A stretch of 64,000 nt of DNA. Source: Aeromicrobium sp. IC_218. GTDB lineage: Bacteria; Actinomycetota; Actinomycetes; Propionibacteriales; Nocardioidaceae. Under the pieces are notes generated by a model that saw only the letters and a program-made list of their open reading frames with translations, was not told the DNA's origin and searched no databases. The translations under genes and the position numbers were made by a program. Positions 37,992 through 47,190 of this stretch are shown here, one piece after another. The first letter of the stretch is position 1, and each line of letters opens with the position of its first letter. Location of the stretch: NCBI RefSeq assembly GCF_004336805.1, contig NZ_SJXM01000013.1, positions 1 to 64,000 of the forward strand, given 5' to 3'.

Positions 37992-38564
37992 ATGCGCCAC
38001 CACCGCACGGACGTCGTCGACGCCGCCCTGCGCGTGCTGGACGAGCACGGGCTCGGCGACCTGTCGATGCGCCGGCTCGCCGCCGAGCTGGACGTGCGGC
38101 CGAGCGCGCTCTACCACCACGTAGCCAGCAAGCAGGAGCTCCTGGCCGCGGTCGCGGACGAGATCGTCGGCCGGGGAGGCCGGCCCGAGCCGGCCGAGGG
38201 TGAGGCGGCCGTACGGGCCGAGTGCCGGGCCCTGCGCGACGCGATGCTCGCGTGGCGCGACGGCGCGGAGGTCGTCGCGACGGTGCACGCCTACGGGTTG
38301 GGGCCGCACGAGCCGGGGGAGCGGCTGACGTCCGCCCTGCGTGGTGCGGGCCTGGACGACCGGTTCGCCCGGGCCGCCGCCCGCACGATGCTGCACTTCG
38401 TCTTCGGCCACGTGCTCGACGAGCAGACCCACCTGCAGGCGGCCAGCGCGGGCGCCATCGGCGACAAGCCGGACGGCGGGGACGCGGCCGACGGCGCGAG
38501 CTTCGAGCAGGGGCTGGACCTGCTGCTGGCCGGGGTGCGCGCCCACGCGACGTCCGCTCCCTGA
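37992..38564 (+). CDS. bioQ: TetR-family biotin repressor (BioQ-like)
   Basis: The 190-residue TetR protein has an N-terminal helix-turn-helix (LRRLAAELDVRPSALYHHV pattern: SMRRLAAELDVRPSALYHH) and a C-terminal TetR_C-type domain. It is divergent from bioYMN, with two perfect TGAAC-N3-GTTCA operators between. Biotin control by BioQ is established in Corynebacterium and Mycobacterium. ATG 37992 has AAGGAG seven bases before. The 3' end runs into a REP-like cluster; the final Pro and stop are in the first repeat unit. Confidence 0.88.
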   Translation: MRHHRTDVVDAALRVLDEHGLGDLSMRRLAAELDVRPSALYHHVASKQELLAAVADEIVGRGGRPEPAEGEAAVRAECRALRDAMLAWRDGAEVVATVHAYGLGPHEPGERLTSALRGAGLDDRFARAAARTMLHFVFGHVLDEQTHLQAASAGAIGDKPDGGDAADGASFEQGLDLLLAGVRAHATSAP

Positions 38565-38688
38565 GCGGAACCCCGCGCCCTGAGCGGAACCCCGCTCCCT
38601 GAGCTTGTCGAAGGGAGGCTTCGACAGGCTCAGCCAGCGGACGCCAGGCTCAACCAGCGGGGAGGCTTCGACAGGCTCAGCCAGCGGG
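38555..38688. repeat. REP-like repeat cluster
   Basis: The block starts with two copies of CCCTGAGCGGAACCCCG, then CTGAGCTTGTCGAAG (38599-38613) and CTTCGACAGGCTCAG (38619-38633), an inverted pair around GGAGG. A 27-base unit starting GGAGGCTTCGACAGG occurs exactly twice (38614-38640 and 38661-38687), and a partial CAGGCTCAACCAGCGG lies between. Sequences of the type CTGAGCTTGTCGAAG are widespread REP-like elements in high-GC bacteria. It separates the bioQ-like gene from a convergent small gene. Confidence 0.85.
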
Positions 38689-38693
38689 AACGA

Positions 38694-38852
38694 TCAGGCG
38701 CTGAGCGCCTCGACCTCGGCGTAGGGCAGGTCGACCCACGCGGCCACGCCGCACGCGGTGCACGTGACGGTGCCGCTCAGCTCGTCGGGGAGCTCGACGT
38801 CGAAGCCGCAGTCCTCGCAGACCAGGACCAGGCCGATGCGGATGTCGTTCAT
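38694..38852 (-). CDS. Small zinc-ribbon protein
   Basis: The 52-residue protein has two CxxC knuckles, Cys12-Cys15 (VCEDCGF) and Cys31-Cys34 (VTCTACGVA). This is a minimal zinc ribbon of unknown function. The start is the ATG at 38852 (MNDIRIGLVLVCEDCG); the open frame upstream is antisense to guaB1. It stands alone between the REP-like cluster and guaB1. Confidence 0.7.
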   Translation of the reverse strand: MNDIRIGLVLVCEDCGFDVELPDELSGTVTCTACGVAAWVDLPYAEVEALSA

Positions 38853-38907
38853 GTCTCCACCGTAGGAACGACCACCGACAGAACCGGGAGGCCGGCCCGG
38901 CGTGTCG

Positions 38908-40404
<1,497 letters not shown>

Positions 40405-41541
40405 TCAGGCCCCGGGCTCGACCGCCGGCGAGAACTTGGGCACGCGCATCGTCACCTTCGTGCCGAGACCCGGCGCGGTCTCCACGACGATGCCGTACTC
40501 GTTGCCGTAGACCGTGCGCATCCGCTCGTCCACGTTGCCCAGGCCGACCGAGTCGGTGGCGGTCTGACCGCTCAGCGCGCGGCGGACGGTCTCGGCCTCC
40601 ACGCCGACCCCGTCGTCCTCGATCGTGATGACGCACTCGGCGCCCTCGTCCAGCGCCTCGACGGTGACCGTGCCGGTGCCGGGCTTGGCGGCCAGCCCGT
40701 GCCGGACGGCGTTCTCGACCAGCGGCTGGACGCACAGGAACGGCAGCGTCACGTTCAGCACCTCGGGCGCGACCCGGGTGACGACGCGCAGCCGGTCGCC
40801 GAACCGGGCCTTCTCCAGGACGAGGTACTGCTCGATCGAGCGCAGCTCCTCGGCCAGCGTCGTGAAGTCGCCGTGCCGGCGGAAGGAGTAGCGGGTGAAG
40901 TCGGCGAACTCGAGCAGCAGCGAGCGGGCCCGCTCGGGGTCGGTGCGGACGAACGAGGCGATCGCGGCGAGCGAGTTGTAGACGAAGTGCGGCGAGATCT
41001 GGGCCCGCAGCGCCCGCAGCTCGGCGGCCATGAGGGCGGTGCGCTGCTGGTCGAGCTCGGCCAGCTCGAGCTGCCCGCTCATCCAGCGGGCCAGCTCGGT
41101 GGTGGCGCGCAGCACGCCGGCGCGCTCCTCGCCGGCTGCGACGAGCGCGCCGACCACGCGGTCGTCCACCGACAGCGGGGCGACCACCGCGCCCGAGCCG
41201 GCCTGCGTGCTGCCGGTCGCGAGCGCCTCGTCGACGAGCGACTGGACGGCCTCCGGGGTCGCGGGACCCACCCAGGCCAGCGGTCCGTCGGGCCCGGCCA
41301 GGCCGACCGTCGGGGTGCCCAGCAGGGCGCGGAGGTGGGGCAGGGCGGTGCGGGCGCTGTCGCGCGTCAGGCCCGAGCGCAGGGCGGGCGCGGTGAGCGA
41401 GACGCGGTGCAGCGTCAGGTACGTCGCCCGGTCGGCGGGGGAGCCGAGCGCCTGGCCACGCACGGCGAGCCGGCGGCGCACGAGCAGCAGCGCGAGCACG
41501 AGGACGAGCGCCACGCCGAGCGCGAGCAGCACCTCGGTCAT
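40405..41541 (-). CDS. LytS-type sensor histidine kinase
   Basis: The 378-residue kinase has one N-terminal helix (LLALGVALVLVLALLLV) and a GAF-like sensory middle part. The His_kinase domain carries phosphoacceptor His185 in ISPHFVYNSLAAI. The ATPase domain has VQPLVENAVRHGL (N box) and ITIEDDGVG (G1), with DSVGLGNVDERM as a later G box. Kinases of this type work with LytTR regulators; the one in this window is at 32723-33454 beside the carboxylate symporters. Pairing is inference. It lies four bases after the methyltransferase gene. Confidence 0.9.
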   Translation of the reverse strand: MTEVLLALGVALVLVLALLLVRRRLAVRGQALGSPADRATYLTLHRVSLTAPALRSGLTRDSARTALPHLRALLGTPTVGLAGPDGPLAWVGPATPEAVQSLVDEALATGSTQAGSGAVVAPLSVDDRVVGALVAAGEERAGVLRATTELARWMSGQLELAELDQQRTALMAAELRALRAQISPHFVYNSLAAIASFVRTDPERARSLLLEFADFTRYSFRRHGDFTTLAEELRSIEQYLVLEKARFGDRLRVVTRVAPEVLNVTLPFLCVQPLVENAVRHGLAAKPGTGTVTVEALDEGAECVITIEDDGVGVEAETVRRALSGQTATDSVGLGNVDERMRTVYGNEYGIVVETAPGLGTKVTMRVPKFSPAVEPGA

Positions 41542-41545
41542 GGGC

Positions 41546-42223
41546 TCAGCGGAAGTCGAGCAGCAGGGTGTCCGGCGGCGGGGCCTGCTCGGGCAGGGCG
41601 GCCTTGTCGACGCGGGCGCGCACGGCCGTCGTGGAGTGGCGCAGCCGCAGGAAGCCGGTGTGCTCGGCGTAGGTGCGGAACAGCGTGTGCACCTCGGCCA
41701 GGGCCGCCTCGCCCCGGCTGCGGTCCATCGTCTCGCGGGCGAACGCGATGAGGCCGGCCAGGTCGAGCTTCTCCCAGGCCGCGAACGTCTCGGTCTCGGC
41801 GTCGTGGAACAGGCCGGACGCCGCGAGGGTGTCGGCGGTCGGCACCGGGCTGGGGGCGACGCCGACGATCTCGCGCAGGCGGCGCAGCCACGGGATCGAG
41901 TCGTCGTAGGCGTGCGAGACGGTGGAGACGACGCCGGACGGACGCAGGACGCGGGCGTACTCGGCCAGCGCCACCGGGGCGTCGTGCAGGTCGGGGACGA
42001 CGACGGCGTCGAACGCGTCGTGGACGAAGGGCAGCCGCTCGCCGCCGGCGCGGACGTAGCCGATCAGCTCGTGCTGCACGTGGCGCGCGTCGGGCGAGCA
42101 GATGGTGACCTCGTGCCCGAGGTCGGCCAGGCGGTAGGCCAGCGAGCTGTCACCCAGGTGCAGCACGCAGGCCAGCTGGTCGCCGACCAGCCAGTTCGCC
42201 ACGCGTCCGCCCGAGCTGCTCAC
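41546..42223 (-). CDS. Class I SAM-dependent methyltransferase-like protein
   Basis: The 225-residue protein has the order of a methyltransferase fold: VLHLGDSSLAYRLADLGHEV (motif I, with GDSS in place of GxGxG), LPFVHDAFDAVVVP, and ARVLRPSGVVSTVSH (motif post III). The SAM loop is degenerate, so activity is not certain. Substrate unknown. Its stop lies four bases before the histidine kinase. GTG 42223 with TACCCT six bases before suggests a leaderless transcript covering both genes. Confidence 0.75.
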   Translation of the reverse strand: MSSSGGRVANWLVGDQLACVLHLGDSSLAYRLADLGHEVTICSPDARHVQHELIGYVRAGGERLPFVHDAFDAVVVPDLHDAPVALAEYARVLRPSGVVSTVSHAYDDSIPWLRRLREIVGVAPSPVPTADTLAASGLFHDAETETFAAWEKLDLAGLIAFARETMDRSRGEAALAEVHTLFRTYAEHTGFLRLRHSTTAVRARVDKAALPEQAPPPDTLLLDFR

Positions 42224-42229
42224 CCTGCG

Positions 42230-42235
42230 AGGGTA
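42230..42235 (-). promoter_or_regulatory. Candidate -10 box for the methyltransferase-kinase pair (leaderless)
   Basis: TACCCT-CGCAGG-GTG on the minus strand, six bases between box and start. Confidence 0.38.
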
Positions 42236-42258
42236 CCGGCCGGCGGGACGTGCCCAGG

Positions 42259-42264
42259 TACGCT
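42259..42264 (+). promoter_or_regulatory. Candidate -10 box for the Fic-like gene (leaderless)
   Basis: TACGCT lies seven bases before the GTG at 42272. Confidence 0.35.
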
Positions 42265-42271
42265 GCGGGGC

Positions 42272-43024
42272 GTGTCAAGCCCCTCCTCGTCCGCCTTCGC
42301 CGTCGCAGCCGCCCTCGAGGGCGTCCCGTCCGCCTTCGTGGCGACGCGCGACGGCATCGACACCCTGCTGCGCGACCGAGGACTGCGCCGCAGCACGCCC
42401 GAGGACACCGCCGAGTCGCTGCTGCGCGGGGCCGTGGCCACGGCCCGGCTCGAGGGGGCCGAGGGCGACGACGAGACGCTGCGCGCCGGTGGTGGCGACG
42501 CCACGGCTCGCGGCGCGGTGCTGCTGTCGACCGAGCTGCTCGGGCTCGCGGCCCCGTGGCGCACCGCTCCGCTGCAGGCCGTCGCCCGCATGCACGCCCT
42601 GGCCGCCACCGGCACGCTGCCCGACGCCGAGCGCGGACGTCCGGCCACGCCCGAGGGCGCGCGCCGGCTGACCTGGCTCGCCCAGGCGGTGCAGGCGTCC
42701 GGCGAGGTCCCGGGCCTCGTGGTGGCCGCGCTCGTGCACGCCGAGATCGCGACCGCCGGTGCGTTCGGCTCGCACAACCGCGTCGTGGCGCGGGCCGCCG
42801 AGCGGCTGGTGCTGGTCGTGCGCGGGGTCGACCCGGCCTCGCTCGTGGTGCCCGAGGCCGGCCACGCGGCCGAGCCCGAGGGGTACGCGGGCGCCCTGGC
42901 GGCGTACGAGCGCGACGCCGCCTCGCTCCACGCGGGCGACCCGGGACCGGGCGTGCACCAGTGGCTCCTCTACGCGAGCCAGGCGTTCGCGCGGGGCGCG
43001 GAGGCGAGCCCGGTCGCTCGCTGA
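42272..43024 (+). CDS. Fic-like protein with degenerate active-site motif
   Basis: The 250-residue all-helical protein has an early AESLLRGAVATARLEGAE (Fic-like inhibitory helix region) and a region at residues about 156-176 (HAEIATAGAFGSHNRVVAR). The latter aligns with the Fic motif HPFxxGNGRxxR but lacks the catalytic His before the Phe and the central Gly-Asn-Gly. Homologs in other actinobacteria near acs or ssd are often annotated as oxidoreductase or Fic proteins. If the fold assignment is right, it is probably not an AMP-transferase. The assignment is inference from pattern only. Confidence 0.55.
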   Translation: MSSPSSSAFAVAAALEGVPSAFVATRDGIDTLLRDRGLRRSTPEDTAESLLRGAVATARLEGAEGDDETLRAGGGDATARGAVLLSTELLGLAAPWRTAPLQAVARMHALAATGTLPDAERGRPATPEGARRLTWLAQAVQASGEVPGLVVAALVHAEIATAGAFGSHNRVVARAAERLVLVVRGVDPASLVVPEAGHAAEPEGYAGALAAYERDAASLHAGDPGPGVHQWLLYASQAFARGAEASPVAR

Positions 43025-43285
43025 CCCGGACGTTGGACGGCGCCGCCTCCGCGTAGGTGGCGACGCCGTCGTTAACGCAGCAGCTGGACCATGCGTGCAC
43101 TTCGTCGTCGTACGTCGCCACGGGGCCGGCTCGGCGAAAGGGAGGCCGGGTGTCCCGCAGTCGACAGCCCTATAGGACGGGAGATCGCCGCGGTGGTTCG
43201 CAGGGTGCTGCGTCGCTGTGGAGTTGTTGCTGACTCCGTTCTACGCCTGTGACCGGCGTCACACAAGGCCTACCGGGTCGTAGGT
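43025..43285. other. Convergent intergenic region with no convincing gene
   Basis: This 261-base gap separates the Fic-like gene and the HAD gene, both ending here. It holds an inverted repeat (GTGGCGACG...CGTCGCCAC, about 43056 to 43121), CCTATAGGACGGG at about 43168, a perfect CRP-type palindrome and a small hairpin CCTAC-CGGGTC-GTAGG. No protein-coding frame here looks real. Confidence 0.5.
43248..43263. promoter_or_regulatory. Perfect CRP-type palindrome in convergent intergenic region
   Basis: TGTGACCGGCGTCACA matches TGTGA-N6-TCACA at all ten positions and is self-complementary in its outer bases. No annotated gene starts nearby on either strand, so it may control an unseen transcript or be an isolated site. 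Confidence 0.6.
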
Positions 43286-44071
43286 TCAGCGATCGCGACG
43301 ACGCAGCACGAGCGAGGCGGCGACGCCCACCAGCGCGCTGGCGACGACTCCCGCGGCGGCCAGGCGGGCGCGTCGCGACAGGCCGATCCGGCGGCGCAGC
43401 GCGACGGGCCGGGCGAAGGTCAGCACCGGCCACCCGTGGGTCTCGGCCGCCCTGCGCAGGGCACGGTCGGGGTTGACCGCGAACGGGTGACCGACGGTCT
43501 CCAGCATCGGGACGTCGGTCTCGGAGTCGGAGTAGGCGTAGCACTCGTCCAGGTCGTACCCGCGCTGCTCGGCGAGCTCACGCATCGCGACTGCCTTGTT
43601 CGCGGCGTACGCGTAGAACTCGATCTCGCCGGTGTAGCGGCCGTCCTGCTCGACGAGCGTGGTGGCGATGACGTGGTCGGCGCCGAGCATCGCGCCGATC
43701 GGCTCGACGACCTCCGACCCGGACGCCGAGACGATCACGACGTCGCGCCCGGCGGCCCGGTGGTGCTCGACGAGCTCCACCGCCTCCTCGTAGACGAGCG
43801 GGTCGATGATCTCGTGCAGCGTCTCGGCGACGGCCTGGCGGACGACGTCCACGTCCCAGCCGGTGACCAGCTGGGTGAGGTAGCCGCGCATCTTCTCGAG
43901 CTGGTCGTGGTCGGCGCCGCTGACGGCGAACACGAACTGCGCGTAGGCGCTGCGCAGCACGGCGCGGCGGTTCAGCAGGCCGCCGTCGAAGAACGGGCGG
44001 CTGAAGGCGAGGGTGCTCGACTTGGCGATGATCGTCTTGTCGAGGTCGAAGAACGCGGCGGACCGGGTCAC
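43286..44071 (-). CDS. HAD-IB family hydrolase (SerB-like)
   Basis: The 261-residue protein is a HAD phosphatase of subclass IB. Motif I is FFDLDKTIIAKSS (nucleophile Asp and acid/base Asp), motif II VVIVSASGSE, motif III Lys in ANKAVAMREL, and motif IV YSDSETDVPMLE. A C-terminal extension with one hydrophobic helix (LAAAGVVASALVGVAASLVL) and an Arg-rich end is characteristic of the actinobacterial group next to ssd (Rv3661 position). It may act on a phosphomonoester; substrate unknown. TAGGCT six bases before the GTG indicates a leaderless mRNA. Confidence 0.9.
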   Translation of the reverse strand: MTRSAAFFDLDKTIIAKSSTLAFSRPFFDGGLLNRRAVLRSAYAQFVFAVSGADHDQLEKMRGYLTQLVTGWDVDVVRQAVAETLHEIIDPLVYEEAVELVEHHRAAGRDVVIVSASGSEVVEPIGAMLGADHVIATTLVEQDGRYTGEIEFYAYAANKAVAMRELAEQRGYDLDECYAYSDSETDVPMLETVGHPFAVNPDRALRRAAETHGWPVLTFARPVALRRRIGLSRRARLAAAGVVASALVGVAASLVLRRRDR

Positions 44072-44077
44072 GCGGCC

Positions 44078-44083
44078 AGCCTA
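44078..44083 (-). promoter_or_regulatory. Candidate -10 box for the HAD hydrolase (leaderless)
   Basis: TAGGCT-GGCCGC-GTG on the minus strand, six bases between box and start. Confidence 0.42.
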
Positions 44084-44195
44084 GGGGGTCGCGTCCCGCG
44101 CCGGTGCGTCCACACGTCCGGGGGTCGTCCTCGACCGTCCACAGGCGCGGCGGCCGGGCATGGTGGCGGTCGGTGCGCAGCGCGACGGTCGAGCC

Positions 44196-45242
44196 ATGGA
44201 CGACCTCGCCCGCCCGCTCGTGGTGACCGCCGACGACCGCCTGCTCGACCAGGTGCTGCGGCTGTGCGCGGCCGTCGGGGTGACGCCGACCGTCGCGTCC
44301 GACGCGCGCTCCGCGGCGAGGGCCTGGCGCACGGCGGGCTTCGTCGTGGCCGGTGGTGACGCGCTCGGCGACCTCGCCCGCGCGGGGCTGGGCCGGCGGG
44401 CCTCGGTGTTCGTGGCCACGACCGGCGACGCGTCCTACGCGGAGGCCTTCGCGCTGGGGGCCGAGCTCCTGCTGACGCTGCCGGCGGACGAGGACCGCGC
44501 GGTCGAGGCCTTCGGCGCCGCGACCGAGGGACGCGGCGAGGCGTGCGTCGTCTCGGTGGCGGGGGCGTGCGGCGGTGTCGGGGCGTCCACCCTGGCCGGG
44601 GTGCTCGCCCTGACCGCAGGACGCCGCGGGCTCCGCACGCTGCTGCTCGACGCCGACGAGCTCGGCGGCGGCCTCGACCTGCTGCTCGGGCGCGAGGACC
44701 ACGAGGGCCTGCGCTGGGGCGACGTCGACGCGACCCCCGGGCGGCTCAGCGGCGAGTCCCTGCGCCGGGTGCTGCCGTCCCACGACGACGTCTGGGTGCT
44801 GTCCTGGGGCCGTGACGGCACGGGGTCCGCCGACCCCGCGGCGATGGCCGCCGTGCTCTCCGCCGCGGCCCGTTCGTTCGACCTCGTGGTGGTCGACCTG
44901 CCCCGTCGGCTCGACGCCTGGTCGTCCGCCGCGCTCGCGCGCAGCACGCTCGCGGCGGTCGTCGTGCCGGGCGAGGTGCGTGGGCTGGCCGGAGCCGCCC
45001 GCCTCCTGGCCGGCGTCCGCACGACGGCTCCGGCCACGGGGGTGCTGGTGCGCACCCGTCCTCGCGGGCTGGACGTGGCCGCCGTCGCGGAGGCGGTGCA
45101 GGTGCCGGTGCTCGGCCGGCTGCGCGACGACCGCCGGCTCGCGGCGTCGGTCGACCTGGGTGACGGACCCGGCCGCTCGCGCACCCACCGGCGGTGCGCG
45201 CACGCCCTGCTCGAGGCGGTCGGGCTGAGGAGCGAGCGGTGA
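44196..45242 (+). CDS. ssd: Septum site-determining protein Ssd / TadZ-CpaE-like ATPase
   Basis: The 348-residue protein has an N-terminal receiver-like domain without the usual phosphoacceptor context. The second domain is MinD/ParA-like with an altered P-loop, GACGGVGASTLAG, lacking the normal lysines (Ala before Ser). VVVDLPRRLDAWSS corresponds to the switch II region. The family (Rv3660c in Mycobacterium, linked to division and dormancy) is encoded at the head of tad loci and fits the TadZ localisation role. ATG 44196 (MDDLARPLVVTADD) is chosen because upstream codons look non-coding. It overlaps tadA (GTGA). Confidence 0.88.
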   Translation: MDDLARPLVVTADDRLLDQVLRLCAAVGVTPTVASDARSAARAWRTAGFVVAGGDALGDLARAGLGRRASVFVATTGDASYAEAFALGAELLLTLPADEDRAVEAFGAATEGRGEACVVSVAGACGGVGASTLAGVLALTAGRRGLRTLLLDADELGGGLDLLLGREDHEGLRWGDVDATPGRLSGESLRRVLPSHDDVWVLSWGRDGTGSADPAAMAAVLSAAARSFDLVVVDLPRRLDAWSSAALARSTLAAVVVPGEVRGLAGAARLLAGVRTTAPATGVLVRTRPRGLDVAAVAEAVQVPVLGRLRDDRRLAASVDLGDGPGRSRTHRRCAHALLEAVGLRSER

Positions 45243-46399
45243 CCGGCGGGCTGCCGGCCGCGGTCGTCGACCGGGTCCGCGAGCGGCTGGCGGCGCGGGC
45301 GCTCGAGCCGACGGCCGAGTCGGTGGCCGAGGTCCTGCGCGACGAGCGCCGGCTGGTCGGCGACGGAACCGTGCTGGCCCTGGCCGATCAGCTGCGGCAG
45401 GAGTCGCTCGGTGCCGGTCCGTTGGAGCCGCTGCTGCGGCGACGCGGGGTCACGGACGTCCTGGTGAACCAGCCCGGCGAGGCGTACGTGGACGCCGGGT
45501 CCGGGCTGGAGCGGGTGCCGGTGGCCCTGCCCGACGAGCCGGCGGTGCGTCGGCTCGCCCAGCGTCTCGCCGCGCTCGGTGGCCGGCGGCTCGACGACGC
45601 CAGCCCGTACGTCGACTGCCGCCTTCCCGACGGCACCCGGTTCCACGCCGTGCTCGCCCCGGTCGCGCGGCCGGGCACCACCCTGTCCCTGCGCGTCCCG
45701 GCACGCACGGCGTTCACGATCGACGACCTGCGTGCCGGCGGCAGCCTGACCGAGCCGGGCGAGCGGGTCGTCCGGGCACTGGTCGAGCAGCGCCTGGCCT
45801 TCCTCGTCAGCGGCGGCACGGGATCGGGCAAGACGACGCTGCTGGCCACGCTGCTCGGGCTCGTCCCGCCGTCGGAGCGGCTGGTGCTGGTCGAGGACGC
45901 CACCGAGCTGCGGCCGGCGCACCCGCACGTGGTCGGGCTGGAGGCGCGGCCGGCCAACGTCGAGGGCGCCGGCGAGGTCGCCGTGCGCGACCTGGTGCGC
46001 CAGGCGCTGCGCATGCGTCCGGACCGCCTGGTCGTGGGCGAGGTCCGGGGTGCCGAGGTCGTCGACCTGCTGGCGGCACTGAACACCGGGCACGAGGGCG
46101 GTGCCGGGACGCTGCACGCCAACGCATCCGCCGACGTGCCCGCCCGGCTCGAGGCGCTCGCGCTCGCGGCCGGGCTGCCGCGCGAGGCCCTGCACGCGCA
46201 GCTGGCCTCGGCCGTCGACGCGGTGCTCCACGTCGGCCGCGACCCCGACGGCCGGCGCCGGCTGCAGGAGGTCGCGGTGCTGCGCCGTGACCGCGACGGG
46301 CTCGTGCAGGCCTGTCCGGCCCTGTCCTTCGGGCCCGGCGGCGAGCCCGAGCACGGTCCCGGGTGGCCGTGGCTGGAGGAACGGCTGCGATGGCTCTGA
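45239..46399 (+). CDS. tadA: Tad pilus secretion ATPase TadA/CpaF
   Basis: The 386-residue hexameric ATPase powers pilin export. Walker A is SGGTGSGKTTLL with Lys198, the Asp box LVLVEDATEL, the Walker B region RMRPDRLVVGEVRGAE, and the His box HEGGAGTLHANAS. The N-terminal domain (LLRRRGVTDVLVNQPGE) is typical of the CpaF family. GTG 45239 overlaps the ssd stop and the 3' end overlaps tadB by ten bases. Confidence 0.95.
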   Translation: MTGGLPAAVVDRVRERLAARALEPTAESVAEVLRDERRLVGDGTVLALADQLRQESLGAGPLEPLLRRRGVTDVLVNQPGEAYVDAGSGLERVPVALPDEPAVRRLAQRLAALGGRRLDDASPYVDCRLPDGTRFHAVLAPVARPGTTLSLRVPARTAFTIDDLRAGGSLTEPGERVVRALVEQRLAFLVSGGTGSGKTTLLATLLGLVPPSERLVLVEDATELRPAHPHVVGLEARPANVEGAGEVAVRDLVRQALRMRPDRLVVGEVRGAEVVDLLAALNTGHEGGAGTLHANASADVPARLEALALAAGLPREALHAQLASAVDAVLHVGRDPDGRRRLQEVAVLRRDRDGLVQACPALSFGPGGEPEHGPGWPWLEERLRWL

Positions 46400-47190
46400 C
46401 GTCCGGCCTGCTCCTCGCTCTGGCGCTCTGCCTGGCCCGACCGCCGGCGCGCGTGGTCCTGCTCGCCCGCTCACCGGCGCGGGAGGGGCGTGCCCTCCCG
46501 GCCTGGCGCCCGCGGACGCCGCCGCTACCGGCGCTCCTCGTCGTCCCGGTCACGGCGTGGCTGGCCGGGGTGGCGCTGCCGCACGTGCTCGTCGCGGTGA
46601 CGGTCACCGCGACCGCCGCCGTCGTGGTCCGGCTCCACCGCGCCGGACGGCGCCGGAGCCGGGCGGCGTCGACCCGCCGCGAGGTCGCCGAGGCGATGGA
46701 CGTGCTCGCCGCCCAGGTCCGTGCCGGGCTGGGGCCGGCCCGCGCCGTGGGGGCCGCGTCCGAGGACCTCCCGTGGCTCGCCCCCGTGGCCGGGGTGGCC
46801 GCGGTGGGCGGCGACGTCCCCGCCGCCTTGCGCACGTCCGCGGCTCGCCCGGGGGCTGGAGCGCTCGGGTCCCTCGCCGCCGCCTGGGCGGTCGCCGAGC
46901 GTTCGGGCGCGCCCCTGGCGGACGTGCTGGAGCGACTCGGTGACGGGGTGCGGGCCGACCTGGAGGTCCACCGCGAGGTCGAGGCCGCCGTCGCGCCCGC
47001 TCGCGCCACGTCCCGCCTGCTCGCCGGCCTGCCGGTGCTGGGGCTCGGCCTCGGTGGCTCCCTGGGCTCCGACCCGGTCCACGTCCTGCTCCACACCGTG
47101 CCGGGCTCGCTCTGCCTGGTCCTCGGCGTCGGCCTGTCGCTGCTCGGCCTGCTGTGGGTAGACCGGCTGGTCGAGGGGGCGCAGCCGTGA
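46390..47190 (+). CDS. tadB: Tad pilus inner-membrane platform protein TadB
   Basis: The 266-residue protein has the type II secretion F fold: REVAEAMDVLAAQVRAGLGP begins the cytoplasmic domain, WAVAERSGAPLADVLERLGD continues it. Hydrophobic segments flank it (N-terminal LLLALALCLARP and ALLVVPVTAWLAGVALP; C-terminal SLCLVLGVGLSLLGLLWV). ATG 46390 is the start that gives the usual N-terminus. It overlaps tadC by four bases (GTGA). Confidence 0.9.
   Translation: MALTSGLLLALALCLARPPARVVLLARSPAREGRALPAWRPRTPPLPALLVVPVTAWLAGVALPHVLVAVTVTATAAVVVRLHRAGRRRSRAASTRREVAEAMDVLAAQVRAGLGPARAVGAASEDLPWLAPVAGVAAVGGDVPAALRTSAARPGAGALGSLAAAWAVAERSGAPLADVLERLGDGVRADLEVHREVEAAVAPARATSRLLAGLPVLGLGLGGSLGSDPVHVLLHTVPGSLCLVLGVGLSLLGLLWVDRLVEGAQP

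Noticed and set aside
43072-43266. Small minus-strand frame and a repeated VATY-encoding stretch in the convergent gap
   Set aside because: No ribosome-binding site, no family, and the repeat follows from the inverted repeat in the DNA.
44072-44195. Possible 6C small RNA between the HAD gene and ssd
   Set aside because: Mycobacteria have the 6C RNA in this interval, and the minus strand has two CCCCC runs here, but neither reaches six cytosines in a clear stem-loop and the gap holds the HAD promoter. Evidence is too weak; a covariance-model search would decide.
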